Of a stretch of 64,000 bases of DNA, positions 30,016 through 38,391 are shown piece by piece. Made by a program: the position numbers and the translations under genes. Origin of the DNA: Microvirga arsenatis (GTDB lineage Bacteria > Pseudomonadota > Alphaproteobacteria > Rhizobiales > Beijerinckiaceae); NCBI RefSeq assembly GCF_009910705.1, contig NZ_JAAAXJ010000008.1, forward strand, positions 124,001-188,000, in the 5' to 3' direction. Each line of letters begins with the position of its first letter. Positions within the stretch are counted from its first letter, which is position 1. The notes beneath the pieces are model-generated. The model worked only from the letters and a program-made list of their open reading frames with translations, was not told the origin of the DNA and made no database searches.

Positions 30016-30210
30016 ACAAAGTCCTCGTAGCAGGTTGGATCCACGGATGGAGGCATGGAACCTAGACCGGCAACGTGTCACAGAAGTAACATTCTGTCGA
30101 TATTTTCAGAGCCAATTCGGCGGCGTCCCGATGTCTTTTCCATCCGCTGCCATCCTATCCCTTAGCCGGCGCAGCAACAGGCCTGCGCCCCACGAAAGGC
30201 CCTCCTGCCC

Positions 30211-30918
30211 ATGACCGGCCCCATTGCCCAAGCCCTTGCCGAGTTCCGCGCCAAGCCCCAGGCCGAAGGGTGGCTCACCCTGCCCTTCTTCCGGGACGGG
30301 AGCGCGGACGCCGTGGCGGCCAAGGTCGATGCGGCGATCGCCTCCGGAGCTCAGGTGCTGCCGCCCCCGGAGGCCGTGTTCACGAGCATCAGCCTGACCC
30401 CTCTGGAGAAGGTCAAGGTGGTGGTCCTGGGTCAGGACCCCTATCCGACCCCGGGCGATTCCCACGGGCTGGCCTTCTCCTACCGCGGCTCCCGGCGGCT
30501 GCCCGCCTCCCTGCGCACCATCCTGCGCGAGATGGCGGAGGATCTGGAGGTCCCGATGCCATCCTCCGGAGACCTGTCGAAATGGGCGCGGCAGGGCGTG
30601 CTGCTCATCAACACGGCGCTCACGGTGGAGGCGGGAAGATCCGGGGCGCACATGAAGCTCGGCTGGTCGGCCCTGGTCGACCAGGCGATCGCGGCGATCT
30701 CGCAGCAGCAGCCCGCCGTGGTCTTCCTGCTCTGGGGCGGCCCGGCCCGCAAGCGCGCGGCGCTGGTGGACCGGACGAAGCATCTCGTGATCGAGGCAGG
30801 CCACCCCTCCCCGCTCAACCGGCTCAACGACTTCCGCGGCACGAAGCCCTTCAGTCGCGCCAATGCCTGGCTCGTCGAGAAGGGGCTTGAGCCCGTGGAC
30901 TGGCGGCTGGACAGCTGA
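30211..30918 (+). CDS. ung: Uracil-DNA glycosylase, family 1
   Basis: The 235-residue enzyme removes uracil from DNA to start base-excision repair. The water-activating block is VVVLGQDPYPTPGDSHGLAFS; the usual His after DPY is Pro, as in other alphaproteobacterial Ung. LLINTALTVEAG and LLWGG are conserved core strands, and the leucine-loop block is HPSPLNRLNDFRG, where family 1 normally has HPSPLS. It is monocistronic and divergent from the nucleotidase gene. The 129-bp divergent gap is rather AT-rich near 30070-30105. Confidence 0.94.
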   Translation: MTGPIAQALAEFRAKPQAEGWLTLPFFRDGSADAVAAKVDAAIASGAQVLPPPEAVFTSISLTPLEKVKVVVLGQDPYPTPGDSHGLAFSYRGSRRLPASLRTILREMAEDLEVPMPSSGDLSKWARQGVLLINTALTVEAGRSGAHMKLGWSALVDQAIAAISQQQPAVVFLLWGGPARKRAALVDRTKHLVIEAGHPSPLNRLNDFRGTKPFSRANAWLVEKGLEPVDWRLDS

Positions 30919-31032
30919 CGCCGCCTTCAAGGCCTCACAAAGCACCTTGCCGAGGAGGCTCCTCAGAGGCTAGGTCTCGCCGCAGACCATAGGGCTCGCG
31001 ACCGCGCTGCCGCGACAGGCTTGGAGATCAAG

Positions 31033-32238
31033 ATGACGGAATCATTGTTTGGACAGGTCGAAGCCTTTGCGGGCGACCCGATCCTCTCCCTCAACGACAG
31101 CTTCAAGGCCGATCCGCGCGCGGAAAAGGTCAATCTCAGCATCGGCGTCTACACGGACGAGCAGGGGCGCCTCCCGGTGCTGGGTTCCGTCCGGGCCGCC
31201 CATGAGCGCATCGGATTCGCGGAGCGGCCCTACCTGCCGATGGAAGGCCATGCGGGCTACCGGGAAGGCGTGCAGACGCTCATCTTCGGAGCGGGCCATC
31301 CGGCCTTGGCCGAGAAGCGGGTCGCGACGATCCAGACCCTCGGGGGCACGGGCGCAGTCGGCATCGCCGCCGACTTCCTGGCCAAGCACTGCCCCGGCCG
31401 CACCGTCCTCGTCAGCGACCCGACCTGGGACAACCATCACGGCCTGTTCCAGCGGGCGGGCTTCAAGACCGCCACCTATCCCTATTGGAACCGCGCCAGC
31501 CGCTCCGTCGACTTCGACGGCATGGTGAAGGCGCTGGAAGCCGCCGCGCCCGGCTCCATCGTGGTGCTCCAGCCGGTCTGCCACAACCCGACCGGCGTGG
31601 ATCTCAACGAGGCGCAGCAGGCCGCCATCACCGACGTGCTGGTCGCCAAGGGCCACATCGTGGTGTTCGACATGGCCTATCAGGGCTTCGGCACCAGCCT
31701 GGAGGAGGACGCCGCCTTCGTGCGCCGCTATGCGGAGCGCGCGAGCTGCCTGGTGGCCAATTCCTTCTCCAAGAACTTCTCGCTCTATGGCGAGCGCTGC
31801 GGCGGCCTGAGCGTCGTGTGCCGCGACGGGGACGAGGCCGAGCGCGTGCTCGGCCAGCTGAAGCTCGCGGTGCGCCGCAGCTATTCGAGCTCGCCGATGA
31901 CGGGCGGCCTTCTCGTCGCGACGGTGCTCGGCAACGACGACCTGCGGGCCCAATGGACGCAGGAGGTGGAGACCATGCGCACCCGCATGGATTCCATGCG
32001 CCGGCTCCTCGCGGAGCAGATCCGCGCCCTGTCGAACGAGGTCGATGTGGGCTTCCTCACGAACCAGCGCGGCATGTTCAGCTTCACGGGCCTGACCGAG
32101 CAGCAGGTCACCGCCATGCGCGAGCGCGACGGGGTTTACCTCGTGGGCTCCGGCCGCATGTGCGTGGCGGGCCTCACCGAAGCGAACGTGCCGAGGGTCG
32201 CCAGGAGTTTTGTCGAGGTGAGTCAGGCGCGGGGCTGA
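31033..32238 (+). CDS. Aromatic amino acid aminotransferase (class I)
   Basis: The 401-residue PLP enzyme belongs to the AspC/TyrB subgroup. Motifs are LNDSFKADPRAEKVNLSIGVY, the Tyr70-type block YLPMEGHAGYR, PVCHNPTGVDL, FDMAYQGF (PLP-binding Asp and Tyr), the Schiff-base lysine in NSFSKNFSLYGERCG, and the substrate-carboxylate Arg near the C terminus (GSGRMCVAG). It transfers amino groups between aromatic or acidic amino acids and 2-oxoglutarate. The ATG at 31033 is chosen because GGAG (31023-31026) is its ribosome-binding site; a TTG at 31021 would place that site inside the gene. It lies tail to tail with the indolepyruvate oxidoreductase gene. Confidence 0.93.
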   Translation: MTESLFGQVEAFAGDPILSLNDSFKADPRAEKVNLSIGVYTDEQGRLPVLGSVRAAHERIGFAERPYLPMEGHAGYREGVQTLIFGAGHPALAEKRVATIQTLGGTGAVGIAADFLAKHCPGRTVLVSDPTWDNHHGLFQRAGFKTATYPYWNRASRSVDFDGMVKALEAAAPGSIVVLQPVCHNPTGVDLNEAQQAAITDVLVAKGHIVVFDMAYQGFGTSLEEDAAFVRRYAERASCLVANSFSKNFSLYGERCGGLSVVCRDGDEAERVLGQLKLAVRRSYSSSPMTGGLLVATVLGNDDLRAQWTQEVETMRTRMDSMRRLLAEQIRALSNEVDVGFLTNQRGMFSFTGLTEQQVTAMRERDGVYLVGSGRMCVAGLTEANVPRVARSFVEVSQARG

Positions 32239-32253
32239 CGAGCCTTGCCCATC

Positions 32254-32291
32254 GCGTCATCCCGGATCGGCTGCGCCGTCCGGGATGACGC
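32254..32291. terminator. Palindromic repeat, likely bidirectional terminator
   Basis: GCGTCATCCCGGA (32254-32266) and TCCGGGATGACGC (32279-32291) are perfect 13-bp inverted copies with a GC-rich 12-nt loop. The element sits between two convergent genes. TTGTTGGGTTT follows on the plus strand; there is no clean U-tract on the minus strand. GTCATCCCGGA palindromes are common intergenic repeats in alphaproteobacteria. Confidence 0.75.
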
Positions 32292-32300
32292 TTGTTGGGT

Positions 32301-35300
32301 TTACTCCGCCGCAACGGCCATCGGCTGCGGCTCGGCGCGGAACTTGACGAGGAGATCCGCCTCCTCCGCCTTCGCGCTCTTGAGGTTCCGCTCCTTGACG
32401 TGACCGAAGCCGCGGATCTTCTGCGGAATGTTGGCGAGGCCCACAGCGGTGGCGTGGTTGCCGGGGTTGAGCTTCGTCACGATCTCCTCGATCCGCTCCT
32501 CGAACTCGCGGATGAGCCCGCGCTCGGTGCGGCGCTCGTGGGTATAGCCGAAGACGTCGAACGGCGTGCCGCGCAGGGCCTTGAACCTGGCCAGGACGCG
32601 CATGGCTTTCAGCATGCCGGGGCCGAAGCTCATCTTCTTCGGAAGACCGGTGACCGGATCCTTCCTGGCGAGGATGGGCGGGGCCATGTGGAACTCGTAG
32701 CGCAGGTTCTCGCCCTCGAAGGCCGAGGCGACCTGCTTCTCGAAGTGCCCGTTCGTATAGAGGCGCGCCACCTCGTACTCGTCCTTGTAGGCCATGAGCT
32801 TGAACAGGGAGCGCGCCACCGCATCGGCGAGCGCCGTTGAACCCGGCACGGCCGCGGCTTCCGCCGCGCGCACGCGCTCCACCTGGGCGCGGTAGCGGCG
32901 GGCGTAGCGCCTGCTCTGGTATTCCGTGAGGAACGCCACGCGCCGTTCGATCACCTCATCGAGCGTCTCGGAGAGTTTCCGCGACTCCGTCGGTGCCTTG
33001 AGCTCGCTCATCATGGTGGCGATAAGTTCCGGCTCCGCGGCCGCGCGGCGCCCCCAGGTGAAAGCGGCGAGATTCATCTTCACCGCTTCGCCGTTGAGCT
33101 CGATGGCCTTCTCGATGGCAGCGCCCGAAAGCGGGATGCGGCCGGTCTGGTAGGCGTAGCCCAGCATGAACATGTTGGCAGCGATGGCATTGCCGAGAAG
33201 CGCGGTGGCAATCGCCGTCGCATCGACGAAGGACACGCCTTCCTCTCCTGCCGCCGACCTGATGGCGCGCTTCAGGCGCTCCGTCGGCAGGGAGAAGTCG
33301 GCATTGCGGGTGAACTCGCCGGGCATCACTTCCGCGGTGTTCACCACGAGCGCCGTCTGCCCCTGCTTCACGGCGGCGAGCACCTTCTTGGTGCCGGTCA
33401 CCACGAGGTCGCAGCCGAGGACGAGATGAGCCGACTCCGCGCTCACGCGGATGGCGTGAATATCCTCCTGGCGATTGGCAAGACGCACGTGGCTGTAGAC
33501 CGCGCCGCCCTTCTGGGCGAGGCCGGCCATGTCGATCATGCCCAACCCCTTGCCCTCGAGATGCGCCGCCATGCCGAGGATCGCCCCGATGGTCACGACG
33601 CCGGTGCCGCCCACGCCCGTCACGATGACGTTGAAGGTGCGGTCGATGGCGGGGATCGCCGGGTCAGGCAGCGGTGTGAGCGTCATGCCCTCCGTCGGGA
33701 CGGTCTCGGGCACCGCCTTCCTCACCTTCGCGCCATGCACCGTCACGAAGGACGGGCAGAAGCCGTTGACGCAGGAGAAGTCCTTGTTGCAGTTCGACTG
33801 GTCGATCTGCCGCTTGCGGCCGAACTCGGTCTCCACCGGCTGCACGGCGACGCAGTTCGACTGCACCGAGCAATCGCCGCAGGCCTCGCAGACGAGATCG
33901 TTGATGATGACGCGCTTGTCCGGATCCGGGAACTCGCCGCGCTTGCGGCGGCGGCGCTTCTCCGAGGCGCAGGTCTGGTCGTAGATCATCACCGACACGC
34001 CGGGCACCTCCGCCAGCTGCCGCTGTACAGCCTCCAGCTCGCTGCGGTGGTGGATCGTCATGCCGGCGGGCCAGCGGATCTCCTTCGGGTACTTGTGCGG
34101 CTCGTCGGTGACCAGCGCGATGCGCTCCACACCCTCCTCGCGCACCTGACGGGCGATCATGTCGACGGTGAGCCCGCCCTCGTGCTTCTGACCGCCGGTC
34201 ATGGCGACCGCGTCGTTGAAGAGGATCTTGTAGGTAACGTTGGTCTTGGTGTGGATCGCCCAGCGCAGGGCGAGGACGCCGGAATGGTTGTAGGTGCCGT
34301 CGCCGAGGTTCTGGAACACGTGGCCGCGCTTCGAGAACGGCGCCTCCCCGATCCAGTTGGCGCCCTCGCCTCCCATCTGGGTAAACCCTTCCGTGGAGCG
34401 GTCCATCCACTGCACCATGTAGTGGCAGCCGATGCCCGCATAGGCGCGCATACCCTCGGGCACCTTCGTGGAGGTGTTGTGCGGGCACCCGGCGCAGAAA
34501 TGCGGCACCCGGTTGGCCACGTCGCCCGTTGCCGCCAGCACATCCTGCGCATGGCGCAGCCGCGCCACGCGCCCGCGAAGGTCGTCGTTGTTGTGATAGG
34601 CGAGCAGGCGCTCGCCGATGGCGATGGCGATGTCGTTGGGGTCGAGCGCGCCCTTGACGGGGAAGAGCCAGCGGCCCTCCTCGTCCTTCTTGCCGATACA
34701 GACCGGCTGGTTGGCCGTGCCGTAGAGTTCCTCGCGCAGCTGCACCTCGATGAGGGAGCGCTTCTCCTCGACCACGATGACCTTGTCGAGCCCGCGCGCG
34801 AAATCCACCAGCTCGGCTTGAGAGAGCGGCCAGGGGCAGGCCACCTTGTAGAGACGAAGTCCCATGTCGTTGGCCTTCACCTCGTCGAGGCCGAGCTCGT
34901 CCAGCGCCTGGCGCACGTCGAGATAGGACTTGCCGACGGTGATGATGCCGATCTTCGGGTTGCGGCCGCCGGAGAGGACGATGCGGTTGAGGTTGTTGGC
35001 GCGCACGAAGGCCAGCATGGCGTCGCGCTTGAAGTCCTGGAGCCGCGCCTCCTGATCGAGCACGCCGTCCCGGTTGCGGATGTTGAGGCCGCCCGGCGGC
35101 ATGACGAAGTCGTCGGGGATGACGATCTTCACCCGGTCGAGGGAGCCGTCGACGGAGGCGGTGGACTCGATATTGTCCTTCACGCATTTGAAGGCGACCC
35201 AGGTGCCGCAGAAGCGGCTCATGGCATAGCCGTAGAGGCCGTAATCGAGAATCTCCTGAACGCCGGCGGGGTTCAGGATCGGGATCATCACATCGACGAA

Positions 35301-35801
35301 ATGGAACTCGGACTGGTGCGCGACGGTCGAGGATTCCGCCGTATGGTCGTCGCCCATCAGCGCCAGCACGCCGCCATGCTTCGACGAGCCGGCCATGTTG
35401 GCGTGGCGGAACACGTCGCCGGAGCGGTCGACGCCCGGGCCCTTGCCGTACCAGAGGCCGAAGACGCCGTCATACTTGCCGTCGCCGCGAATCTCGGCCT
35501 GCTGCGCGCCCCAGATGGCGGTGGCGGCGAGTTCCTCGTTGAGACCGGGCTGAAAGACGATGTTCGAGGCTTCGAGCCATTTCCGGGCGCGCCAGAGGTT
35601 CTGGTCGAGACCGCCGATGGGCGAGCCGCGGTAGCCGGAGACGAAGCCGGCCGTATTCAGGCCCGCCAGACGGTCGCGCTCGCGCTGCATCAGCAGCATG
35701 CGGATCACGGCCTGGGTTCCGGTGATGAAGACGTGATCCTTGGAAAGATCGTACTTGTCGTCGAGCGTGACGTGACGCAGCCCTACATGACCTTCGGCCA
35801 T
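32301..35801 (-). CDS. Fused indolepyruvate:ferredoxin oxidoreductase
   Basis: The 1,166-residue protein fuses the subunits of an arylpyruvate oxidoreductase. Residues 20-370 are the pyrimidine-binding domain of a thiamine-diphosphate enzyme. About 440-650 is the TPP-binding part with CAGCPHNTS and GIGCHYMVQWMDR. A 4Fe-4S segment CEACGDCSVQSNC with a further cluster of cysteines (CNKDFSCVNGFCPS) follows, then a gamma domain near 735-940 (IVTGVGGTGVVTIG) and a long C-terminal region. It decarboxylates indolepyruvate or other arylpyruvates to acyl-CoA. With the aromatic aminotransferase next door this suggests aromatic amino acid breakdown (inference). A 21-bp palindrome lies about 63 bp upstream. 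Confidence 0.94.
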   Translation of the reverse strand: MAEGHVGLRHVTLDDKYDLSKDHVFITGTQAVIRMLLMQRERDRLAGLNTAGFVSGYRGSPIGGLDQNLWRARKWLEASNIVFQPGLNEELAATAIWGAQQAEIRGDGKYDGVFGLWYGKGPGVDRSGDVFRHANMAGSSKHGGVLALMGDDHTAESSTVAHQSEFHFVDVMIPILNPAGVQEILDYGLYGYAMSRFCGTWVAFKCVKDNIESTASVDGSLDRVKIVIPDDFVMPPGGLNIRNRDGVLDQEARLQDFKRDAMLAFVRANNLNRIVLSGGRNPKIGIITVGKSYLDVRQALDELGLDEVKANDMGLRLYKVACPWPLSQAELVDFARGLDKVIVVEEKRSLIEVQLREELYGTANQPVCIGKKDEEGRWLFPVKGALDPNDIAIAIGERLLAYHNNDDLRGRVARLRHAQDVLAATGDVANRVPHFCAGCPHNTSTKVPEGMRAYAGIGCHYMVQWMDRSTEGFTQMGGEGANWIGEAPFSKRGHVFQNLGDGTYNHSGVLALRWAIHTKTNVTYKILFNDAVAMTGGQKHEGGLTVDMIARQVREEGVERIALVTDEPHKYPKEIRWPAGMTIHHRSELEAVQRQLAEVPGVSVMIYDQTCASEKRRRRKRGEFPDPDKRVIINDLVCEACGDCSVQSNCVAVQPVETEFGRKRQIDQSNCNKDFSCVNGFCPSFVTVHGAKVRKAVPETVPTEGMTLTPLPDPAIPAIDRTFNVIVTGVGGTGVVTIGAILGMAAHLEGKGLGMIDMAGLAQKGGAVYSHVRLANRQEDIHAIRVSAESAHLVLGCDLVVTGTKKVLAAVKQGQTALVVNTAEVMPGEFTRNADFSLPTERLKRAIRSAAGEEGVSFVDATAIATALLGNAIAANMFMLGYAYQTGRIPLSGAAIEKAIELNGEAVKMNLAAFTWGRRAAAEPELIATMMSELKAPTESRKLSETLDEVIERRVAFLTEYQSRRYARRYRAQVERVRAAEAAAVPGSTALADAVARSLFKLMAYKDEYEVARLYTNGHFEKQVASAFEGENLRYEFHMAPPILARKDPVTGLPKKMSFGPGMLKAMRVLARFKALRGTPFDVFGYTHERRTERGLIREFEERIEEIVTKLNPGNHATAVGLANIPQKIRGFGHVKERNLKSAKAEEADLLVKFRAEPQPMAVAAE

Positions 35802-35863
35802 GACGCGTGTTCCTCCTGAGGCCTGTGCCCCGCTGCCGGTGATCCGGTCTTGTTGCCGCGAAA

Positions 35864-35884
35864 TATGTCAGCATTACTGACATA
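35864..35884. promoter_or_regulatory. Perfect 21-bp palindromic operator candidate
   Basis: TATGTCAG-CATTA-CTGACATA has perfect 8-bp arms around a 5-bp centre. It lies 63-83 bp upstream of the indolepyruvate oxidoreductase start and 114-134 bp upstream of the divergent DUF1007 gene. Its length and symmetry fit the operator of a dimeric repressor (MarR, TetR or GntR type). Neither divergent gene is a regulator. Confidence 0.6.
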
Positions 35885-35997
35885 ACCGCCGGACTCCGTC
35901 AATCGACGCCTTCGTTTCGCCTCTGTTAACCATAAAACCTCATACCGTCTTCCCTGCCCGGCTCTCGCCGGAAGCCTCGCTTCTCCAAGGTCGATCC

Positions 35998-36639
35998 ATG
36001 ACGCGCCTGACCGGACTGAAACTTTCCCTGGCGGCCCTCGTATGGAGCCTGGCCGCGCCGGCTCTCGCCCATCCCCACGTGTGGGTCACAGCCAAGGCGG
36101 AGGTGGTCTTCGCGCCCGACGGCAAAGTGACCGGCATCCGCCACCACTGGACCTTCGACGAGGCCTATACGGCCTATGTCACGCAAGGGCTGGACAAGAA
36201 CGGCGACGGCAAGTTTTCTCCGGAGGAGTTGCAGGGGCTGGCGGATGAGAACGCCGCATCCCTCATCGAGTTCGAGTATTTCACGGTGCTGAAGGCGCGG
36301 GGCAAGCCGCAGACCTTCGACCCGCCCCGGGAAGCCCGGATGAGCATGACCGACAAGCAGGTGGCCATGTCCTTCTTCCTGCCCCTCAAGACGCCCGTGC
36401 CGCCCTCGGGGGCGGTGTCCGTCGAGATCGAGGATCCGACCTTCTTCGTCTATTTCAGCCTGACTGATGGCCAGGCGGCCGTGTCGCTCGCCAACGCACC
36501 CCAGGGCTGCGTGACCAGCATCGCGAAGGCCAAGCCGCTCGATGCCACCATGCAGAAGATCCTGCAGGACGAGGGCGCCATCCAGCCGCAGGACTTCGGC
36601 ATCGAATATGCCAACAGGGCCATCATCGCATGTCCTTGA
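35998..36639 (+). CDS. DUF1007 family periplasmic protein
   Basis: The 213-residue protein has a signal peptide ending at APALAHPH, and the mature protein begins HPHVWV, the hallmark of DUF1007. An EF-hand-like stretch DKNGDGKFSPEEL is near residue 65. It contains His and acidic residues that could bind metal. Its stop overlaps the start of the NicO-type exporter by 10 nt; the two are a conserved pair, and DUF1007 is thought to be the periplasmic partner of the transporter. Confidence 0.9.
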   Translation: MTRLTGLKLSLAALVWSLAAPALAHPHVWVTAKAEVVFAPDGKVTGIRHHWTFDEAYTAYVTQGLDKNGDGKFSPEELQGLADENAASLIEFEYFTVLKARGKPQTFDPPREARMSMTDKQVAMSFFLPLKTPVPPSGAVSVEIEDPTFFVYFSLTDGQAAVSLANAPQGCVTSIAKAKPLDATMQKILQDEGAIQPQDFGIEYANRAIIACP

Positions 36640-37652
36640 CGTCCGACGCCCCCGCCCTCTCCGATCCCGGCCGGGCGCCGCTGCGACGGCGGCTCGGCAT
36701 CATGCTGGCCGCTGTCGCCATTGTGGCAGCGGCGATGGGGCTGATCGGCCTGTGGCTCGGGCCCGTGAGCAAGCCGCCGCCGCGGAGCCCGTTCGGCATC
36801 GGCCTGCGCGAGGCGGTCCCGTCAGGGAGCATCGGGGCTTGGATCCTGTCGGTGCAATCGGAGTTCTATGGAAGCCTTCGGGCAGGCGTGCGGGAGATGA
36901 AGGAGAACGGCTCGGCCCTGGTCTCCCTCCTCTTCGTCGGCTTCGCCTACGGCGTTTTCCACGCAGCCGGACCGGGCCACGGCAAGGCCGTGATCTCCGC
37001 CTATCTCGTGGCGGACGAGAAGGCCTTGCGCAAAGGCGTCGCCTTGAGCCTGGCGGCCGCCCTCGTGCAGGCATCGGTGGCCATCGCCATCGTGTCCGGC
37101 GTGAACCTCGTGCTGCGCGCCACCGCCGCCACCATGAACAAGCTGGCCCTGAATGTTGAGCTGGCGAGCTTCATTGCCGTGGCCCTGCTCGGCGCGGTCA
37201 TCACCTGGCGCAAGGCGGGAAAGGTGTTGGGTGTCATGGCGATGGCCCGCAACCCTTACGCCGCCGTTCAGGAGACTTGCGACCACGTCCATCTGCCGCC
37301 GCCCGACGCCATCAACCGGTTGAGCCGCTGGCGCGAGATGGCAGGCGTGGCCATCGCCGCCGGGATCCGCCCCTGTGCGGGCGCCCTCATCGTCCTCGTC
37401 TTCGCCCTGTCGCAGGGCCTGTTCGCCGCGGGCATCGCTGCGACCTTCGCCATGGCCCTGGGCACCGCGCTCACCACCAGCGCCATCGCGGCGCTTGCGG
37501 TCTTCTTCAAGGCCATGGCGTTGAATCTCGCCGGCGGGCGCGGTGCGTCCGGCGCCCTCGCCATCGCCGGGCTGGAGTTGCTCGCCGCCGCCTTCGTGCT
37601 GGTCCTGGGCCTCAGCCTTCTGCACGGGCTGTGGAGCACGGGCGGCTTGTAA
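36630..37652 (+). CDS. NicO/RcnA-type nickel-cobalt transporter
   Basis: The 340-residue membrane protein has about seven hydrophobic segments. The family signature HAAGPGHGKAVISAYL at about residues 110-125 carries the histidines needed for metal movement, and GIRPCAGALIVL is the second conserved block. The central cytoplasmic loop holds DHVHLPP. Family members export or import nickel or cobalt; with a DUF1007 partner other divalent ions are possible. It overlaps the DUF1007 gene by 10 nt and is clearly co-transcribed. Confidence 0.9.
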   Translation: MSLTSDAPALSDPGRAPLRRRLGIMLAAVAIVAAAMGLIGLWLGPVSKPPPRSPFGIGLREAVPSGSIGAWILSVQSEFYGSLRAGVREMKENGSALVSLLFVGFAYGVFHAAGPGHGKAVISAYLVADEKALRKGVALSLAAALVQASVAIAIVSGVNLVLRATAATMNKLALNVELASFIAVALLGAVITWRKAGKVLGVMAMARNPYAAVQETCDHVHLPPPDAINRLSRWREMAGVAIAAGIRPCAGALIVLVFALSQGLFAAGIAATFAMALGTALTTSAIAALAVFFKAMALNLAGGRGASGALAIAGLELLAAAFVLVLGLSLLHGLWSTGGL

Positions 37653-37770
37653 GCGCACCACCGCCCGGAGGGTTGCGCTGGAAGCATATCCAAGCCGCCA
37701 TCCCCGCTTTCTCATGCGTTGCTGCACCTGCGAAGAGGCGGCATAAGAGATGCTCTTGCAGGGGCAAGCC

Positions 37771-38391
37771 ATGAGCGCATCCGCTCCATCTCCGACGCAT
37801 GTTCATCGTCTCCACGAGGATGTCGCCGCCGGCCTCACGGGCACCCTCGTCGTGGCGCTGGGCGTCGCCTTCCTCTCGAAGGCGACCCTGCTCACGGGCG
37901 GTACGGCGGGGCTCGCCCTCCTCCTGCAATATGCAACCGGCTTCGAGTTCGGCGCCCTCTTCCTCGTCGTGAACCTGCCCTTCTATGCGCTCTCGATCCT
38001 GCGCATGGGCTGGAAGCTCACGATCCGCACCTTCCTGGCCGTTCTGCTCGTCTCCTTCCTCACCGGGCTCACCTCCGCCTGGCTCGGCATCGCGCACCTC
38101 AATCCGGTCTACGCGGCGGTGACCGGTGGCATGCTGGTGGGCCTGGGTCTGCTGATCCTGTTCCGGCACCGCACGAGCCTGGGCGGCGTCAACATCCTCG
38201 CCCTCTACGCCCAGGAGCGCTACGGCCTTTCCGCCGGATACGTGCAGCTCGCCGTCGACGCCCTGGTCCTGCTGGCCTCCCTGTTCGTGGTGACGCCGGA
38301 GCAGTTCGCCCTGTCGCTGCTCGCCACGGTCGTGATCAACCTGGTCATCGCCATCAACCACAAGCCCGGCCGCTATCTCGGCGTCAGCTGA
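37771..38391 (+). CDS. YitT family membrane protein
   Basis: The 206-residue integral membrane protein has five or six hydrophobic segments. SKATLLTGGTAGLALLLQYATG and RHRTSLGGVNILALY are typical of the YitT/DUF161 family, whose function is unknown. The short HVHRLHEDV stretch precedes the first helix. The ATG at 37771 is chosen because AGGGG lies 8 nt upstream; an in-frame ATG at 37750 lacks such a site. The stop abuts the stop of the convergent gamma-glutamyltransferase-like gene. Confidence 0.85.
   Translation: MSASAPSPTHVHRLHEDVAAGLTGTLVVALGVAFLSKATLLTGGTAGLALLLQYATGFEFGALFLVVNLPFYALSILRMGWKLTIRTFLAVLLVSFLTGLTSAWLGIAHLNPVYAAVTGGMLVGLGLLILFRHRTSLGGVNILALYAQERYGLSAGYVQLAVDALVLLASLFVVTPEQFALSLLATVVINLVIAINHKPGRYLGVS

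Noticed and set aside
30082..30110. Possible Pho box between the 5'-nucleotidase and ung genes
   Set aside because: The TGTTAC and TGTGAC half-sites are 9 bp apart rather than 11 and do not form the direct repeat required.
33426..35819. A 797-codon plus-strand frame opposite the indolepyruvate oxidoreductase gene
   Set aside because: His/Arg/Asp-rich composition is typical of antisense frames in GC-rich genes; the minus-strand gene has clear domains.
35920..35940. A CtrA-like TTAACCAT half-site before the DUF1007 gene (another lies near 21119)
   Set aside because: The second TTAA at the required 7-bp spacing is absent at both places.
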